Source: Deltaproteobacteria bacterium (lineage in GTDB: Bacteria; Desulfobacterota; GWC2-55-46; DRQE01). Taken from it: 23,033 bases of DNA. This document shows positions 1-7,280 of the stretch, piece by piece. The notes beneath the pieces are model-generated. The model was not told the DNA's origin. It made no database searches and worked only from the letters and a program-made list of their open reading frames with translations. Each line of letters begins with the position of its first letter. Position 1 is the stretch's first letter. The stretch lies in NCBI GenBank assembly GCA_016219165.1, contig JACRCB010000063.1, positions 1 to 23,033 on the forward strand, given 5' to 3'. Position numbers and translations under genes: made by a program.

Positions 1-91
1 CGCGCCCTGAAAAGAGACGGCTGGACGATTATACGTCAGACCGGAAGTCATATCAGGCTGCAAAAACAAACCACGGAAGAAACACTCAATA
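1..91 (+). pseudogene. hicA: HicA-like mRNA-interferase toxin, broken fragment
   Basis: Frame 1 from the window edge reads LKRDGWTIIRQTGSHIRLQK and then TTEETLN, the core of HicA/YcfA-like toxins, including the GSH segment that carries the catalytic histidine. HicA cleaves mRNA and is neutralised by HicB. The 5' end lies outside the window. At about position 91 the match stops and the sequence becomes the end of the RAYT element. The expected C-terminal part (a ITVPAH-like strand and the last helix, roughly 28 residues) is missing, and it does not reappear beyond the element. The frame runs on through the element to a TGA at 247-249, so any product would have a foreign tail. Loss of function is inferred. 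Whether hicB is present upstream cannot be seen. Confidence 0.65.
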
Positions 92-115
92 AAAATAGGG
101 ACAGCGACTATTTTT
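92..115. repeat. Left inverted repeat (REP hairpin) of the RAYT element
   Basis: The 24 bases are the exact reverse complement of 814-837. The central core is GGGACAGCGAC flanked by AAAATA and TATTTTT. The transposase stop codon (108-110 on the minus strand) lies inside this repeat. Confidence 0.85.
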
Positions 116-776
116 GTTTCTTTCTTGGCCTTCCCCATGGCAGGGCCTTCATTCTCCTGCCAAACAGTTTTTCCAGCCTGTCCACAAAAGCCCCTTCCCC
201 ACATGGGCGCCCGGACAATGTGTTCTTTCTAATATTTTCAATTGCCTGATTATCTTCCTTCTCATTCAAATATGCAAGCCAATCCTTTATCTCCTCTTCT
301 AAATGGCAGTCGTATGATAATACTGAATCGGTTCCCTTTTTGATATGGCCCATCGTGCTGGACCAGCGATATTTTCCCGGACTTCTGACAATTTTGGCCC
401 GGACAGGGTTGTTTTCAACATATCTTATAGCCGCGTATAGATGTTTTTCGTCCAGTATGCAAGAAAAAAATCGCCCCTGCCAAAGGTGGCCTTTCATCCC
501 TTTCTTGCGATTTATGTATTGCGAGTATCTCATATGCAGGGTATTGAACGTTTTGGAGAGGGAGTCCGCATTGCCGGGAACGCAGATAAAGTGGACGTGA
601 TTTGACATCAGGCAGTAAGCCCAGATTTTCAGACCGTATCTTCGGCTGTACTCCTTGAGCCAAAATAGATATTGCCCTCGGTCTCCATCATCTTCAAAGA
701 CCGCCTGTTGGTAATTGCCCCGCTGGGTGACGTGGTGAGGGTAATCCGTGGCTACGGCTCTTGCTATCCGAGGCAT
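108..776 (-). CDS. REP-associated tyrosine transposase, IS200/IS605-like (Y1_Tnp)
   Basis: This 222-residue protein carries the HUH signature: H60-V-H62 within MSNHVHF, and a likely catalytic tyrosine at Y119 in RYVENNPVRA. It begins MPRIARAVATDYPHHVTQRG, the usual RAYT N-terminus. Family members nick and rejoin single-stranded REP hairpins and are thought to spread REP sequences. The frame is intact and full length for the family, so it may be active. The stop codon is inside the left terminal repeat and the start lies 37 bases from the right repeat, so the element contains almost nothing else. It is antisense to the in-frame extension of the hicA fragment. The family assignment is firm; mobility is inferred. 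Confidence 0.9.
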   Translation of the reverse strand: MPRIARAVATDYPHHVTQRGNYQQAVFEDDGDRGQYLFWLKEYSRRYGLKIWAYCLMSNHVHFICVPGNADSLSKTFNTLHMRYSQYINRKKGMKGHLWQGRFFSCILDEKHLYAAIRYVENNPVRAKIVRSPGKYRWSSTMGHIKKGTDSVLSYDCHLEEEIKDWLAYLNEKEDNQAIENIRKNTLSGRPCGEGAFVDRLEKLFGRRMKALPWGRPRKKQK

Positions 777-813
777 GAGAGCCTTTCATCATTACCAGAT
801 TTACCTGTCAAAT

Positions 814-837
814 AAAAATAGTCGCTGTCCCTATTTT
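814..837. repeat. Right inverted repeat (REP hairpin) of the RAYT element
   Basis: It is the exact reverse complement of 92-115, with core GTCGCTGTCCC between A/T-rich arms. The motif CGCTG(T/A)CCCTATTTT recurs at 8206-8220, linking this element to the repeat-rich gap downstream of phoU. Confidence 0.85.
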
Positions 838-854
838 CTTATTTTCTATTTAGA

Positions 855-932
855 ACCGAGAAGGGCTATGCGGAACTGCTCATAAGGACGATGGAAAAGA
901 GCCCATGGGACCTGCCGCTTAACCTGCCTTGA
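855..932 (+). pseudogene. Orphan 3' end of an unidentified gene
   Basis: Immediately right of the RAYT element one frame reads TEKGYAELLIRTMEKSPWDL followed by PLNLP and TGA at 930-932. The composition looks like coding sequence (charged/hydrophobic helix, GC-rich third positions), and no start or upstream domain exists because the element replaces it. It is not the missing HicA C-terminus. I do not recognise the parent gene, and it could be chance. It is convergent with hemL. Confidence 0.25.
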
Positions 933-959
933 GGGAAAACCCGACCCCGCGCCCCGCGC

Positions 960-2249
960 CTATCCCCGCAGCCCCTTGAAACTCCTGTCAACCGCATCGA
1001 GGGTCTTTTCCATGTCAGCCTTTGTGTGCGCGAGGCTTACGAACACGGCCTCAAACTGCGAAGGGGGGATGAATATCCCGTTTTTGGTCATCATTCTGAA
1101 GTAGGCCGAAAATCTCTCCAAATCGCTCCTTTTTGCATCCCCGTAATTCTTTACCGGAGAGGCGTTGAAGAATACCGTGAACATACTGCCTGCAACCGCA
1201 ACCTGACAGTCTATCCCCCTCCTCTTTGCAATCTCGGAGATTCCCATGCAGAGCGTATCCGTCAATGTAGTGAGCCTCTCGTATACGCCCTTTTTCTTGA
1301 GTTCCTTGAGCGTTATAATCCCCGCGGTCATGGCGAGGGGATTGCCCGAAAGGGTTCCCGCCTGATATACCGGCCCGGAGGGTGAGAGCATTTCCATTAT
1401 CTCACGCCTGCCTCCGAATGCGCCTACCGGAAGCCCCCCTCCTATTATCTTCCCGAGGCACGTCATATCAGGGGTGATATTGTATATTTTCTGCGCCCCT
1501 CCGTAACAGAGTCTGAAGCCGCTCATGACCTCATCCATTATTAGAATCGCCTTATACTGGCTCGTAAGCGCCCTCAACCCCTCCAAAAAACCGGCCTTGG
1601 GTTTAACGACCCCCATGTTCCCCGCCACCCCCTCGACAATGACGCATGCCACACCCTCAGGGTCTTTCTCTAATATCCTTTTAATGGAACCGAGGTCGTT
1701 ATAGACCGCGGTGTATGTGTTTTTTGCGATATCAGCCGGCACCCCGGGGCTGTCCGGAACCCCGAAAGTCGCGGCCCCGCTTCCCGCCTTTACGAGGAGA
1801 CTGTCCGCGTGTCCGTGGTAACACCCCTCGAACTTTATTATCCTGTCCCTTCCCGTGTATGCCCTCGCAAGCCGGATTGCGCTCATCGTGGCCTCGGTCC
1901 CGGAATTGACGAACCTCACCATGTCCATCGATGGGAACGCCTCCAGGACATCCTCGGCGAGAAGAACCTCCAATAGCGTCGGAGCCCCGTAACTTGTGCC
2001 GTTCTCAACCGCCTTCTTTAACGCGGACGTAACCTCCGGGTTTGCGTGGCCGAGTATCATGGGCCCCCATGAACCGATGTAATCGATATACATCCCGCCG
2101 TCCACGTCGTATATCTTGGAGCCTCTGGCCCTCTTTATGAATATGGGTTTCCCCCCGACCGCCTTCAACGCCCTCACCGGGCTGTTCACCCCCCCGGGGA
2201 TGACTTTAACCGCCCTTTTAAATATCTCTGCCGACATCTTTCTTCCCAT
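960..2249 (-). CDS. hemL: Glutamate-1-semialdehyde 2,1-aminomutase
   Basis: HemL converts glutamate-1-semialdehyde to 5-aminolevulinate, the last step of the C5 route to tetrapyrroles, using PLP in the cytoplasm. The 429-residue length is normal. Visible signatures are GGVNSPVRA near the N-terminus, the phosphate-contact segment FVNSGTEATMSAIRLAR (112-129), YHGHAD (144-149), MDEVMSGFR (238-246) and the PLP lysine K267 in CLGKIIGGGLPVGAFGG. The ATG at 2249 is supported by a GAGGGG Shine-Dalgarno about 8 bases upstream; an internal ATG at codon 5 is less well placed. It is transcribed divergently from the phosphate operon. No obvious hairpin terminator follows the stop. Confidence 0.97.
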   Translation of the reverse strand: MGRKMSAEIFKRAVKVIPGGVNSPVRALKAVGGKPIFIKRARGSKIYDVDGGMYIDYIGSWGPMILGHANPEVTSALKKAVENGTSYGAPTLLEVLLAEDVLEAFPSMDMVRFVNSGTEATMSAIRLARAYTGRDRIIKFEGCYHGHADSLLVKAGSGAATFGVPDSPGVPADIAKNTYTAVYNDLGSIKRILEKDPEGVACVIVEGVAGNMGVVKPKAGFLEGLRALTSQYKAILIMDEVMSGFRLCYGGAQKIYNITPDMTCLGKIIGGGLPVGAFGGRREIMEMLSPSGPVYQAGTLSGNPLAMTAGIITLKELKKKGVYERLTTLTDTLCMGISEIAKRRGIDCQVAVAGSMFTVFFNASPVKNYGDAKRSDLERFSAYFRMMTKNGIFIPPSQFEAVFVSLAHTKADMEKTLDAVDRSFKGLRG

Positions 2250-2305
2250 TTCTATACCCCTCGCCGTTACGTGTTTGCGAAAAAAAATTCCCTGAAAATG
2301 ATTTT

Positions 2306-2335
2306 ATACTAACCGAACAGTAAAAGCGCTGTCAA
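2306..2335 (-). promoter_or_regulatory. Candidate sigma70 promoter for hemL
   Basis: On the minus strand a perfect TTGACA (2330-2335) is followed after 18 bases by TAGTAT (2306-2311, 4 of 6 to consensus). Transcription would begin near 2300, giving a leader of about 50 bases to the hemL ATG. Confidence 0.55.
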
Positions 2336-2373
2336 TCCATATTTTTCTCCCCCTCCTCCGAAACTTAACCTAT

Positions 2374-2407
2374 TCGTCATAATCCTGTAACCTTGACGAT
2401 GTATAAA
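2374..2407 (+). promoter_or_regulatory. Pho-box-like PhoB site and -10 element for the porin-pst-phoU operon
   Basis: TCGTCAT (2374-2380) and CTGTAAC (2385-2391) are two 7-base direct repeats separated by 4 bases. Each matches the E. coli Pho-box half CTGTCAT at 5 of 7 positions. TATAAA (2402-2407) follows 10 bases after the second half, the spacing at which PhoB replaces a -35 element. Start of transcription near 2414 leaves about 29 bases to the chosen porin start. The position before phosphate genes supports the call. PhoB itself is not in the window. Confidence 0.6.
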
Positions 2408-2442
2408 AAGAATATAAAATGAGAAAAAAAGGAGAAAGAAAG

Positions 2443-3624
2443 ATGAAAAGAAGGATGAAAGGATTACTGCTTACCGCGATGGCCTTCCTCTTGCTTGCGC
2501 AAACGGCCTTTGCGGGCGATTTTCTTTTCGGAGAGGAGACAAAGGGCTTCAATGCGAAGATAAGCGAAGATACGGATATGACTGTAAGGCTGCTCCTTCA
2601 ACCGAGGCTTGACTTCGGGGATACCATAAAGAGCAAGGACGGAAAATCCTACGAGTCCTCATCCGACACATATCTGAGGAGGATGCGTCTTGAAATCAGC
2701 GGTTCCTTTTTCACAAAGGCAATAAAATACAATCTCACGCTTGCCGCGGACAACGTGGATAAGGCCGGCGTGGCAAACGCGATAACGGTGCATTACGCCT
2801 ACGTCGAATGGGACCCGGCGGCGGCGTTCGGCATAAGGTTCGGCAAGGAAAGACTCCCGTACTCGAGGATAGCGCTCACATCCGATACAAAGCAACTTCT
2901 CATAGAAAGGCCTGTCTCCGTCGAGGACGCAAAAAAACTATTCGGCAAGACCGACGCATATTACCAGCCGGCCATAACGGTAAAAGGCCATGTCGCCGGA
3001 GGCACTGTCGCCTATGAGGCCGCCGCAGCGGACGGGTGGCAGAACGGGGAGGCCGTCCACACGGGCAGGACCGTATTCAAGGCGAATCCGGTTGTGATGG
3101 CGAGGCTTGAGTTTTCTCCCCCCGGCCTGACAGAGAATAAAAAGAGCGACGCCCCGCTCGGGGTAGGCCGCCACCTGACGCTCGGCATTGACGTTGCAAA
3201 CCAAAGCGGCATAGAATATAAAGAGAATAACTTCAAGGAAAAGAGGACCCTCTTCGGCGCCGACCTTTCCGGACACTACGAAGGACTCACGGGGCAGGTC
3301 GAATACAACGGGTGGAAGGTGGATTCCGGGGAACCCGCGATAGGAAAGACCGAGCCGAGGGGCTGGTATGCCCAGGCGGGTTGGTTCATAAAAGGGTACA
3401 ATATAGAGCCCGCCGTAAGGTACGAGGTCTATGACCAGGACTCCAATAAAAGCGGCATGAAAGAAAAGTCCACTACAACCGGCGTCAACTGGTATGGAAA
3501 GGGGCACAGTTTCAAGGTGGGCTTTAACCGGGTAACGACAGAGTACGAGAAAAACGCCGTCGGCCGGCTTGCAAACGACGACAGAAAGAACGTCTACCAG
3601 ATTCAGACTCAACTTTACTTCTAA
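2443..3624 (+). CDS. Phosphate-selective porin (OprO/OprP-like)
   Basis: This is an outer-membrane beta-barrel expected to pass phosphate or polyphosphate into the periplasm for PstS. I chose ATG 2443 (393 residues) because GGAG lies 8 bases upstream and the protein then begins with a clean signal peptide, MKRRMKGLLL followed by TAMAFLLLAQTAFA. The in-frame ATG at 2419 would sit almost on the transcription start. The mature part has the Porin_O_P look: RLLLQPRLDFGD, a YLRRMRLEISG strand, the GIRFGKERLPYSRIALTSD segment, alternating barrel strands, and a terminal aromatic in IQTQLYF that acts as a BAM signal. It is the first gene of the phosphate operon, with pstS 17 bases downstream. Family fairly sure; phosphate selectivity rests on family and context. 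Confidence 0.85.
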   Translation: MKRRMKGLLLTAMAFLLLAQTAFAGDFLFGEETKGFNAKISEDTDMTVRLLLQPRLDFGDTIKSKDGKSYESSSDTYLRRMRLEISGSFFTKAIKYNLTLAADNVDKAGVANAITVHYAYVEWDPAAAFGIRFGKERLPYSRIALTSDTKQLLIERPVSVEDAKKLFGKTDAYYQPAITVKGHVAGGTVAYEAAAADGWQNGEAVHTGRTVFKANPVVMARLEFSPPGLTENKKSDAPLGVGRHLTLGIDVANQSGIEYKENNFKEKRTLFGADLSGHYEGLTGQVEYNGWKVDSGEPAIGKTEPRGWYAQAGWFIKGYNIEPAVRYEVYDQDSNKSGMKEKSTTTGVNWYGKGHSFKVGFNRVTTEYEKNAVGRLANDDRKNVYQIQTQLYF

Positions 3625-3641
3625 CTTAAGGAGGATAAAAT

Positions 3642-4640
3642 ATGTATCGGCTTACGGCCATAATCTTAACTGCCGCAATCGCGGCCATGCTGACGGTCCT
3701 CGTATATGCCGGCCCTGTTGTAAAGATAGACGGCTCATCCACGGTCTATCCCGTAACCGAGGCGGTGTCCGAGGAATTCCAGAAAATCGAACGGTGGATA
3801 AAGGTTACGGCCGGCATCTCCGGCACCGGCGGCGGGTTTAAGAAATTCTGCAACGGTGAAACCGACATATCCGACGCCTCGAGGCCGATAAAAGAGGTCG
3901 AGGTCAAAACGTGCCGGGAACACGGCGTAGAATACATAGAACTTCCCATCGCCTACGATGGTCTGGCAATAATGGTCAATCCGAAAAACAATTGGGTTGA
4001 CTACCTTACCGTCCATGAGTTAAAAAAGATGTGGGAACCGGCGTCCCAGGGCAAGGTTACGAGATGGAGCCAGATAAGACACGGCTGGCCGGATACGGAG
4101 ATGCACCTTTTCGGGCCCGGCGTGGATTCCGGGACGTTCGATTACTTTACGGACGCCGTCGTGGGCAAGTCCGGCGCAAGCCGCGGCGATTATACGGCGA
4201 GCGAGGACGATAACGTCCTTGTGCAGGGGATAGCGACCGATGCCTTTGCCCTCGGGTATTTCGGGACTGCATACTATGAGAACAATAAAGACGTTCTGAG
4301 GCTTGTGCCCGTAGACGATGGAAATGACGCGGACGGCAAGGGGCCTTTCCTGCCCACGCATGAGAACGTGGTAAACGGCACATACCAGCCGCTTGCAAGG
4401 CCCATATTCATCTATGTGTCGAAAAAATCCGCGGGCGCGCCCGAAGTAAAGAAATTCGTCGAGTTCTACCTGAAAGAGGCGTCAAAACTCTCAACCGAGG
4501 TCGGTTATATACCGCTTCCACAAAAGGCGTACGAACTTGCCCGCAAAAGGTTTGAGAAACGGACAACCGGCTCCGTCTTCGGCGGACGCGGCGCGCAGGT
4601 GGGCGTTAAGATAGAAGACATACTAAGAAGAGAGGAATAA
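3642..4640 (+). CDS. pstS: Phosphate ABC transporter substrate-binding protein PstS
   Basis: This periplasmic binding protein of 332 residues delivers phosphate to PstCA. A perfect AAGGAGG sits 7 bases before the ATG. A signal peptide (about 1-23, ending VYA) is followed by the phosphate-binding segment KIDGSSTVYPVTEAVSEEFQ, then ISGTGGGFKKFCNGETDIS and DASRPIK. GVDSGTFDYF (about residues 154-163) is the second ligand loop. There is no lipobox cysteine, so it should be soluble in the periplasm. It lies between the porin and pstC, with short gaps on both sides, and should be induced with them under phosphate limitation. Confidence 0.95.
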   Translation: MYRLTAIILTAAIAAMLTVLVYAGPVVKIDGSSTVYPVTEAVSEEFQKIERWIKVTAGISGTGGGFKKFCNGETDISDASRPIKEVEVKTCREHGVEYIELPIAYDGLAIMVNPKNNWVDYLTVHELKKMWEPASQGKVTRWSQIRHGWPDTEMHLFGPGVDSGTFDYFTDAVVGKSGASRGDYTASEDDNVLVQGIATDAFALGYFGTAYYENNKDVLRLVPVDDGNDADGKGPFLPTHENVVNGTYQPLARPIFIYVSKKSAGAPEVKKFVEFYLKEASKLSTEVGYIPLPQKAYELARKRFEKRTTGSVFGGRGAQVGVKIEDILRREE

Positions 4641-4652
4641 GGTCCCGGACCG

Positions 4653-5543
4653 ATGAATGGACGGCTTAGAAAACTGAAGGAAAGGCTCATAGAAGGGGCG
4701 CTTTTTCTGAGCGCCCTGCTTTCCGTCTTTATAACGCTCGGAATAATAGCGGTCCTTCTTTTTGAGACATACGGGTTCTTTGGCGAGGTCTCGATAATAG
4801 ATTTCCTGACGGATACGCAGTGGACCCCTCTTTTTTCCGATAAACACTTCGGCATCCTTCCCCTTTTCTGCGGGACACTGCTTACAACGGCCATAGCCAT
4901 ACTGGTCGCCCTGCCCATAGGGCTTACAAGCGCCATATTCCTGAGCGAATACGCGCCGTCAGGATTACGGTCGATTGCGAAACCTTTCCTTGAGATGCTT
5001 GCGGCGGTGCCGACGGTAGTGTACGGTTATTTCGCCCTGCTCTTTATAACCCCGCTGCTTCAAAGGGTCATCCCCTCCATCTCGGGCTTCAACGCATTGA
5101 GCCCCGGGATTGTCATGGGCATCATGATAATACCCATCATATCTTCCCTGAGCGAGGATGCGATGCACGCGGTGCCGTTGGGCCTGAGGGAAGGGGCATA
5201 CGCCCTCGGCGCGACAAAACTTCAGGCCGCCACCCGCGTGGTAGTGCCGTCCGCGTTCTCGGGGATAGCGGCTTCATTCATACTCGGCATATCGAGGGCC
5301 GTCGGGGAAACCATGGTCGTCGCCATCGCCGCCGGCCTGCAGCCGAGGCTTACACTTAACCCGCTCGTCCCCATAGAAACGGTGACGGCCTATATCGTCC
5401 AGGTAAGCCTCGGCGACACGCCCGCGGGCACCCTCGAATACAGGACGATATTCGCGGTGGGGATGAGTCTTTTTGCGGTAACATTCATCTTGAACGTCTT
5501 GAGCTACTGGTTTACAAAAAAATTCAGGGAGGTCTATGAATAG
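4653..5543 (+). CDS. pstC: Phosphate ABC transporter permease PstC
   Basis: This inner-membrane subunit of 296 residues pairs with PstA. The first membrane segment is about 16-38; five more follow between about 70 and 290. Typical PstC features are the FGILPLFCGTLLTTAIAI segment after the first periplasmic loop, AVPTVVYGYFAL, and the EAA-type loop EGAYALGATKLQAATRVVVP that docks on PstB. It starts 12 bases after the pstS stop with a modest AAGGT ribosome site. Length and order match Pst operons generally. Nothing is odd in it. Confidence 0.95.
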   Translation: MNGRLRKLKERLIEGALFLSALLSVFITLGIIAVLLFETYGFFGEVSIIDFLTDTQWTPLFSDKHFGILPLFCGTLLTTAIAILVALPIGLTSAIFLSEYAPSGLRSIAKPFLEMLAAVPTVVYGYFALLFITPLLQRVIPSISGFNALSPGIVMGIMIIPIISSLSEDAMHAVPLGLREGAYALGATKLQAATRVVVPSAFSGIAASFILGISRAVGETMVVAIAAGLQPRLTLNPLVPIETVTAYIVQVSLGDTPAGTLEYRTIFAVGMSLFAVTFILNVLSYWFTKKFREVYE

Positions 5544-5551
5544 GTCTCATC

Positions 5552-6448
5552 ATGCGAAAAAGCGCCCTGAATAAATGGACTGACAGGTCTTTCTTCGCCG
5601 TCGGACTCATAGCCACCCTGACGGGACTTGGGGTGCTGCTTATCCTTCTGACGGACGTCCTCACGGACGGCTCCGGGAGGCTCAGCTGGCAGTTCCTTAC
5701 AAGTTACCCGTCAAGAAGGCCCGAAGAGGCCGGTATCCTTTCCGCATGGGCCGGGACCGCGTGGATTATGGCGTTGACCGGCGTTATCGCCTTTCCGCTC
5801 GGGATAATGGCCGGCATACATCTCGAGGAGTACGGGAAAAAGAACTGGTTCACCGGCCTCATCGAGATAAACATAGCGAACCTCGCCGGGGTGCCTTCCA
5901 TAATATACGGCCTGCTCGGACTGGGCCTTTTTGTCAGGACGCTCGCCCTCGGCAGGAGCGTTATCGCGGGGGCCGCAACCCTTGCGCTTCTCATACTGCC
6001 GATTATAATACTCTCGACAAGAGAGGCATTGAGGTCAATACCCTTCTCCATAAGAGAGGCATCCTATGCGCTCGGCTCCACAAAATGGCAGACCATACGC
6101 TATCAGGTATTGCCGGCCGCAATGCCGGGCATACTTACGGGCACGATACTCGCGATGTCCAGGGCCATAGGCGAGACAGCGCCTTTGATAACCATCGGCG
6201 CCCTGACCTATGTCGCGTTCTTACCCGCAAGCCCCGTATCCGCGGAGTTTCCTTTCATAAACTTAAACGGCCTCTCCGATGCATTCACGGTTTTGCCTAT
6301 CCAGATATTTAACTGGGTGTCACGGCCCCAGAAAGGGTTTTTCGCCAATGCCGCGGCCGGCATCATAGTATTATTGACGATAACGTTCCTCATGAACGCC
6401 GTGGCGATATGGTTAAGGCACAGATACCAGAAAAAGATAAGGTGGTAA
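5552..6448 (+). CDS. pstA: Phosphate ABC transporter permease PstA
   Basis: This is the second inner-membrane subunit, 298 residues. It shows the PstA hallmark region SYPSRRPEEAGILSAW, then AGIHLEEYG and NLAGVPSIIYGLLGLGLFVR. The EAA loop REASYALGSTKWQTIRYQVL contacts PstB. About six membrane helices are apparent, the last being GIIVLLTITFLMNAVAIWLR. It begins 8 bases after pstC with a TAGGT ribosome site and ends 5 bases before the preferred pstB start, so translation is probably coupled. Confidence 0.95.
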   Translation: MRKSALNKWTDRSFFAVGLIATLTGLGVLLILLTDVLTDGSGRLSWQFLTSYPSRRPEEAGILSAWAGTAWIMALTGVIAFPLGIMAGIHLEEYGKKNWFTGLIEINIANLAGVPSIIYGLLGLGLFVRTLALGRSVIAGAATLALLILPIIILSTREALRSIPFSIREASYALGSTKWQTIRYQVLPAAMPGILTGTILAMSRAIGETAPLITIGALTYVAFLPASPVSAEFPFINLNGLSDAFTVLPIQIFNWVSRPQKGFFANAAAGIIVLLTITFLMNAVAIWLRHRYQKKIRW

Positions 6449-6453
6449 AACCC

Positions 6454-7209
6454 ATGGAAGCGGCGTTCAGGGTTACGAGGCTCAGTGCATACTACGGGGC
6501 AAAAGAGGCGCTCAAGGACGTAACCCTCGATATACCGAAAAGGTCGGTCACCGCCATCATAGGCCCTTCCGGCTGCGGTAAAAGCACGTTCATCAGGTGT
6601 TTTAACAGGATGAACGACCTCGTCAGGGAATTCCGCATCGAAGGCGAAATCCTCTATAACGGGACCAGCATCTATTCGGACAGAGTGGACATAATAGAAC
6701 TAAGGCGCGAGATAGGGATGGTTTTTCAGAGACCCAATCCCTTTCCGAAAAGCGTTTTTGAAAATGTCGCCTACGGTTTGAGGATACAGGGCATAAGCAG
6801 AAAAAGCGCCCTGAAAGAAACCGTGGAGGAGAGCCTCAAAAAAGCGGCCCTCTGGGACGAGGTTAAAGACCGGCTGCATGGAAGCGCCCTTTCCCTTTCC
6901 GGGGGCCAGCAGCAGCGGCTTTGCATAGCAAGGGCAATCGCCGTAAACCCGAAAGTGATACTCTTCGATGAGCCGTGCTCGGCCCTCGACCCCATAGCGA
7001 GCGCGAAGATAGAGGACTTGATTACGGAACTTAAAAAGGATTACACTGTCGTTATAGTCACCCACAACATGCAGCAGGCCGCAAGGGTCTCGGAGTTCAC
7101 GGGATTCTTCATGCTCGGCGAACTTGTGGAGTTCGATGTGACAAAAAAGATATTCACCGCGCCCTCGAACAAATTGACCGAGGATTACATAACCGGGAGG
7201 TTCGGCTGA
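6454..7209 (+). CDS. pstB: Phosphate ABC transporter ATP-binding protein PstB
   Basis: This is the cytoplasmic ATPase of the Pst complex. ATG 6454 (251 residues) is preferred over a longer reading from 6409 because AAGGTGG lies 8 bases before it and the length then fits the family; the longer form would overlap pstA by 40 bases. Motifs: Walker A GPSGCGKST (37-45), Q-loop VFQRPNPFPKS (90-100), ABC signature LSGGQQQR (148-155), Walker B VILFDEP (168-174) and switch H204. The FQRPNPFP sequence is typical of PstB specifically. The stop codon begins a 9-bp hairpin, and phoU follows 71 bases later. Confidence 0.96.
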   Translation: MEAAFRVTRLSAYYGAKEALKDVTLDIPKRSVTAIIGPSGCGKSTFIRCFNRMNDLVREFRIEGEILYNGTSIYSDRVDIIELRREIGMVFQRPNPFPKSVFENVAYGLRIQGISRKSALKETVEESLKKAALWDEVKDRLHGSALSLSGGQQQRLCIARAIAVNPKVILFDEPCSALDPIASAKIEDLITELKKDYTVVIVTHNMQQAARVSEFTGFFMLGELVEFDVTKKIFTAPSNKLTEDYITGRFG

Positions 7210-7232
7210 AACCTTCTTGTAAAAAGGTTTCA
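7207..7232. repeat. Hairpin repeat overlapping the pstB stop codon
   Basis: TGAAACCTT (7207-7215) and AAGGTTTCA (7224-7232) form a perfect 9-bp stem with an 8-base loop, beginning at the pstB TGA itself. No T-run follows, so it is not a classical terminator. Its core ACCTTCTTGTAAAAAGGTT (7211-7229) recurs with one change in the mgtE leader (11706-11724, opposite strand), so it belongs to an interspersed repeat family. It could modulate pstB/phoU mRNA processing. Confidence 0.6.
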
Positions 7233-7280
7233 GCACTTCCAAAAACTTTTAGACCTAAATTTTCTAAAGGGAGCGATAAA

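Larger units (their letters stand above)
92..837 (-). mobile_element. RAYT (REP-associated tyrosine transposase) element with inverted-repeat ends
   Basis: A single transposase gene is bounded by perfect 24-bp inverted repeats at 92-115 and 814-837. Each end is itself an imperfect palindrome with 7-bp arms AAAATAG and CTATTTT around a 9-base loop, as expected for REP hairpins bound by Y1/HUH single-strand transposases. The left end separates a hicA fragment from an unrelated 3' gene scrap on the right, and I see no target-site duplication, which fits this class. The element lies in a convergent gap next to hemL. A related REP sequence recurs in the gap at 8200-8520. Confidence 0.8.

Noticed and set aside
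2938..3612. 224-codon open frame opposite the porin gene
   Set aside because: It is antisense to a clear porin and has no recognisable protein pattern; GC-rich coding DNA often leaves such mirror frames.
6409..6453. Longer pstB start overlapping pstA
   Set aside because: ATG 6454 has a good ribosome site and gives the usual PstB length.
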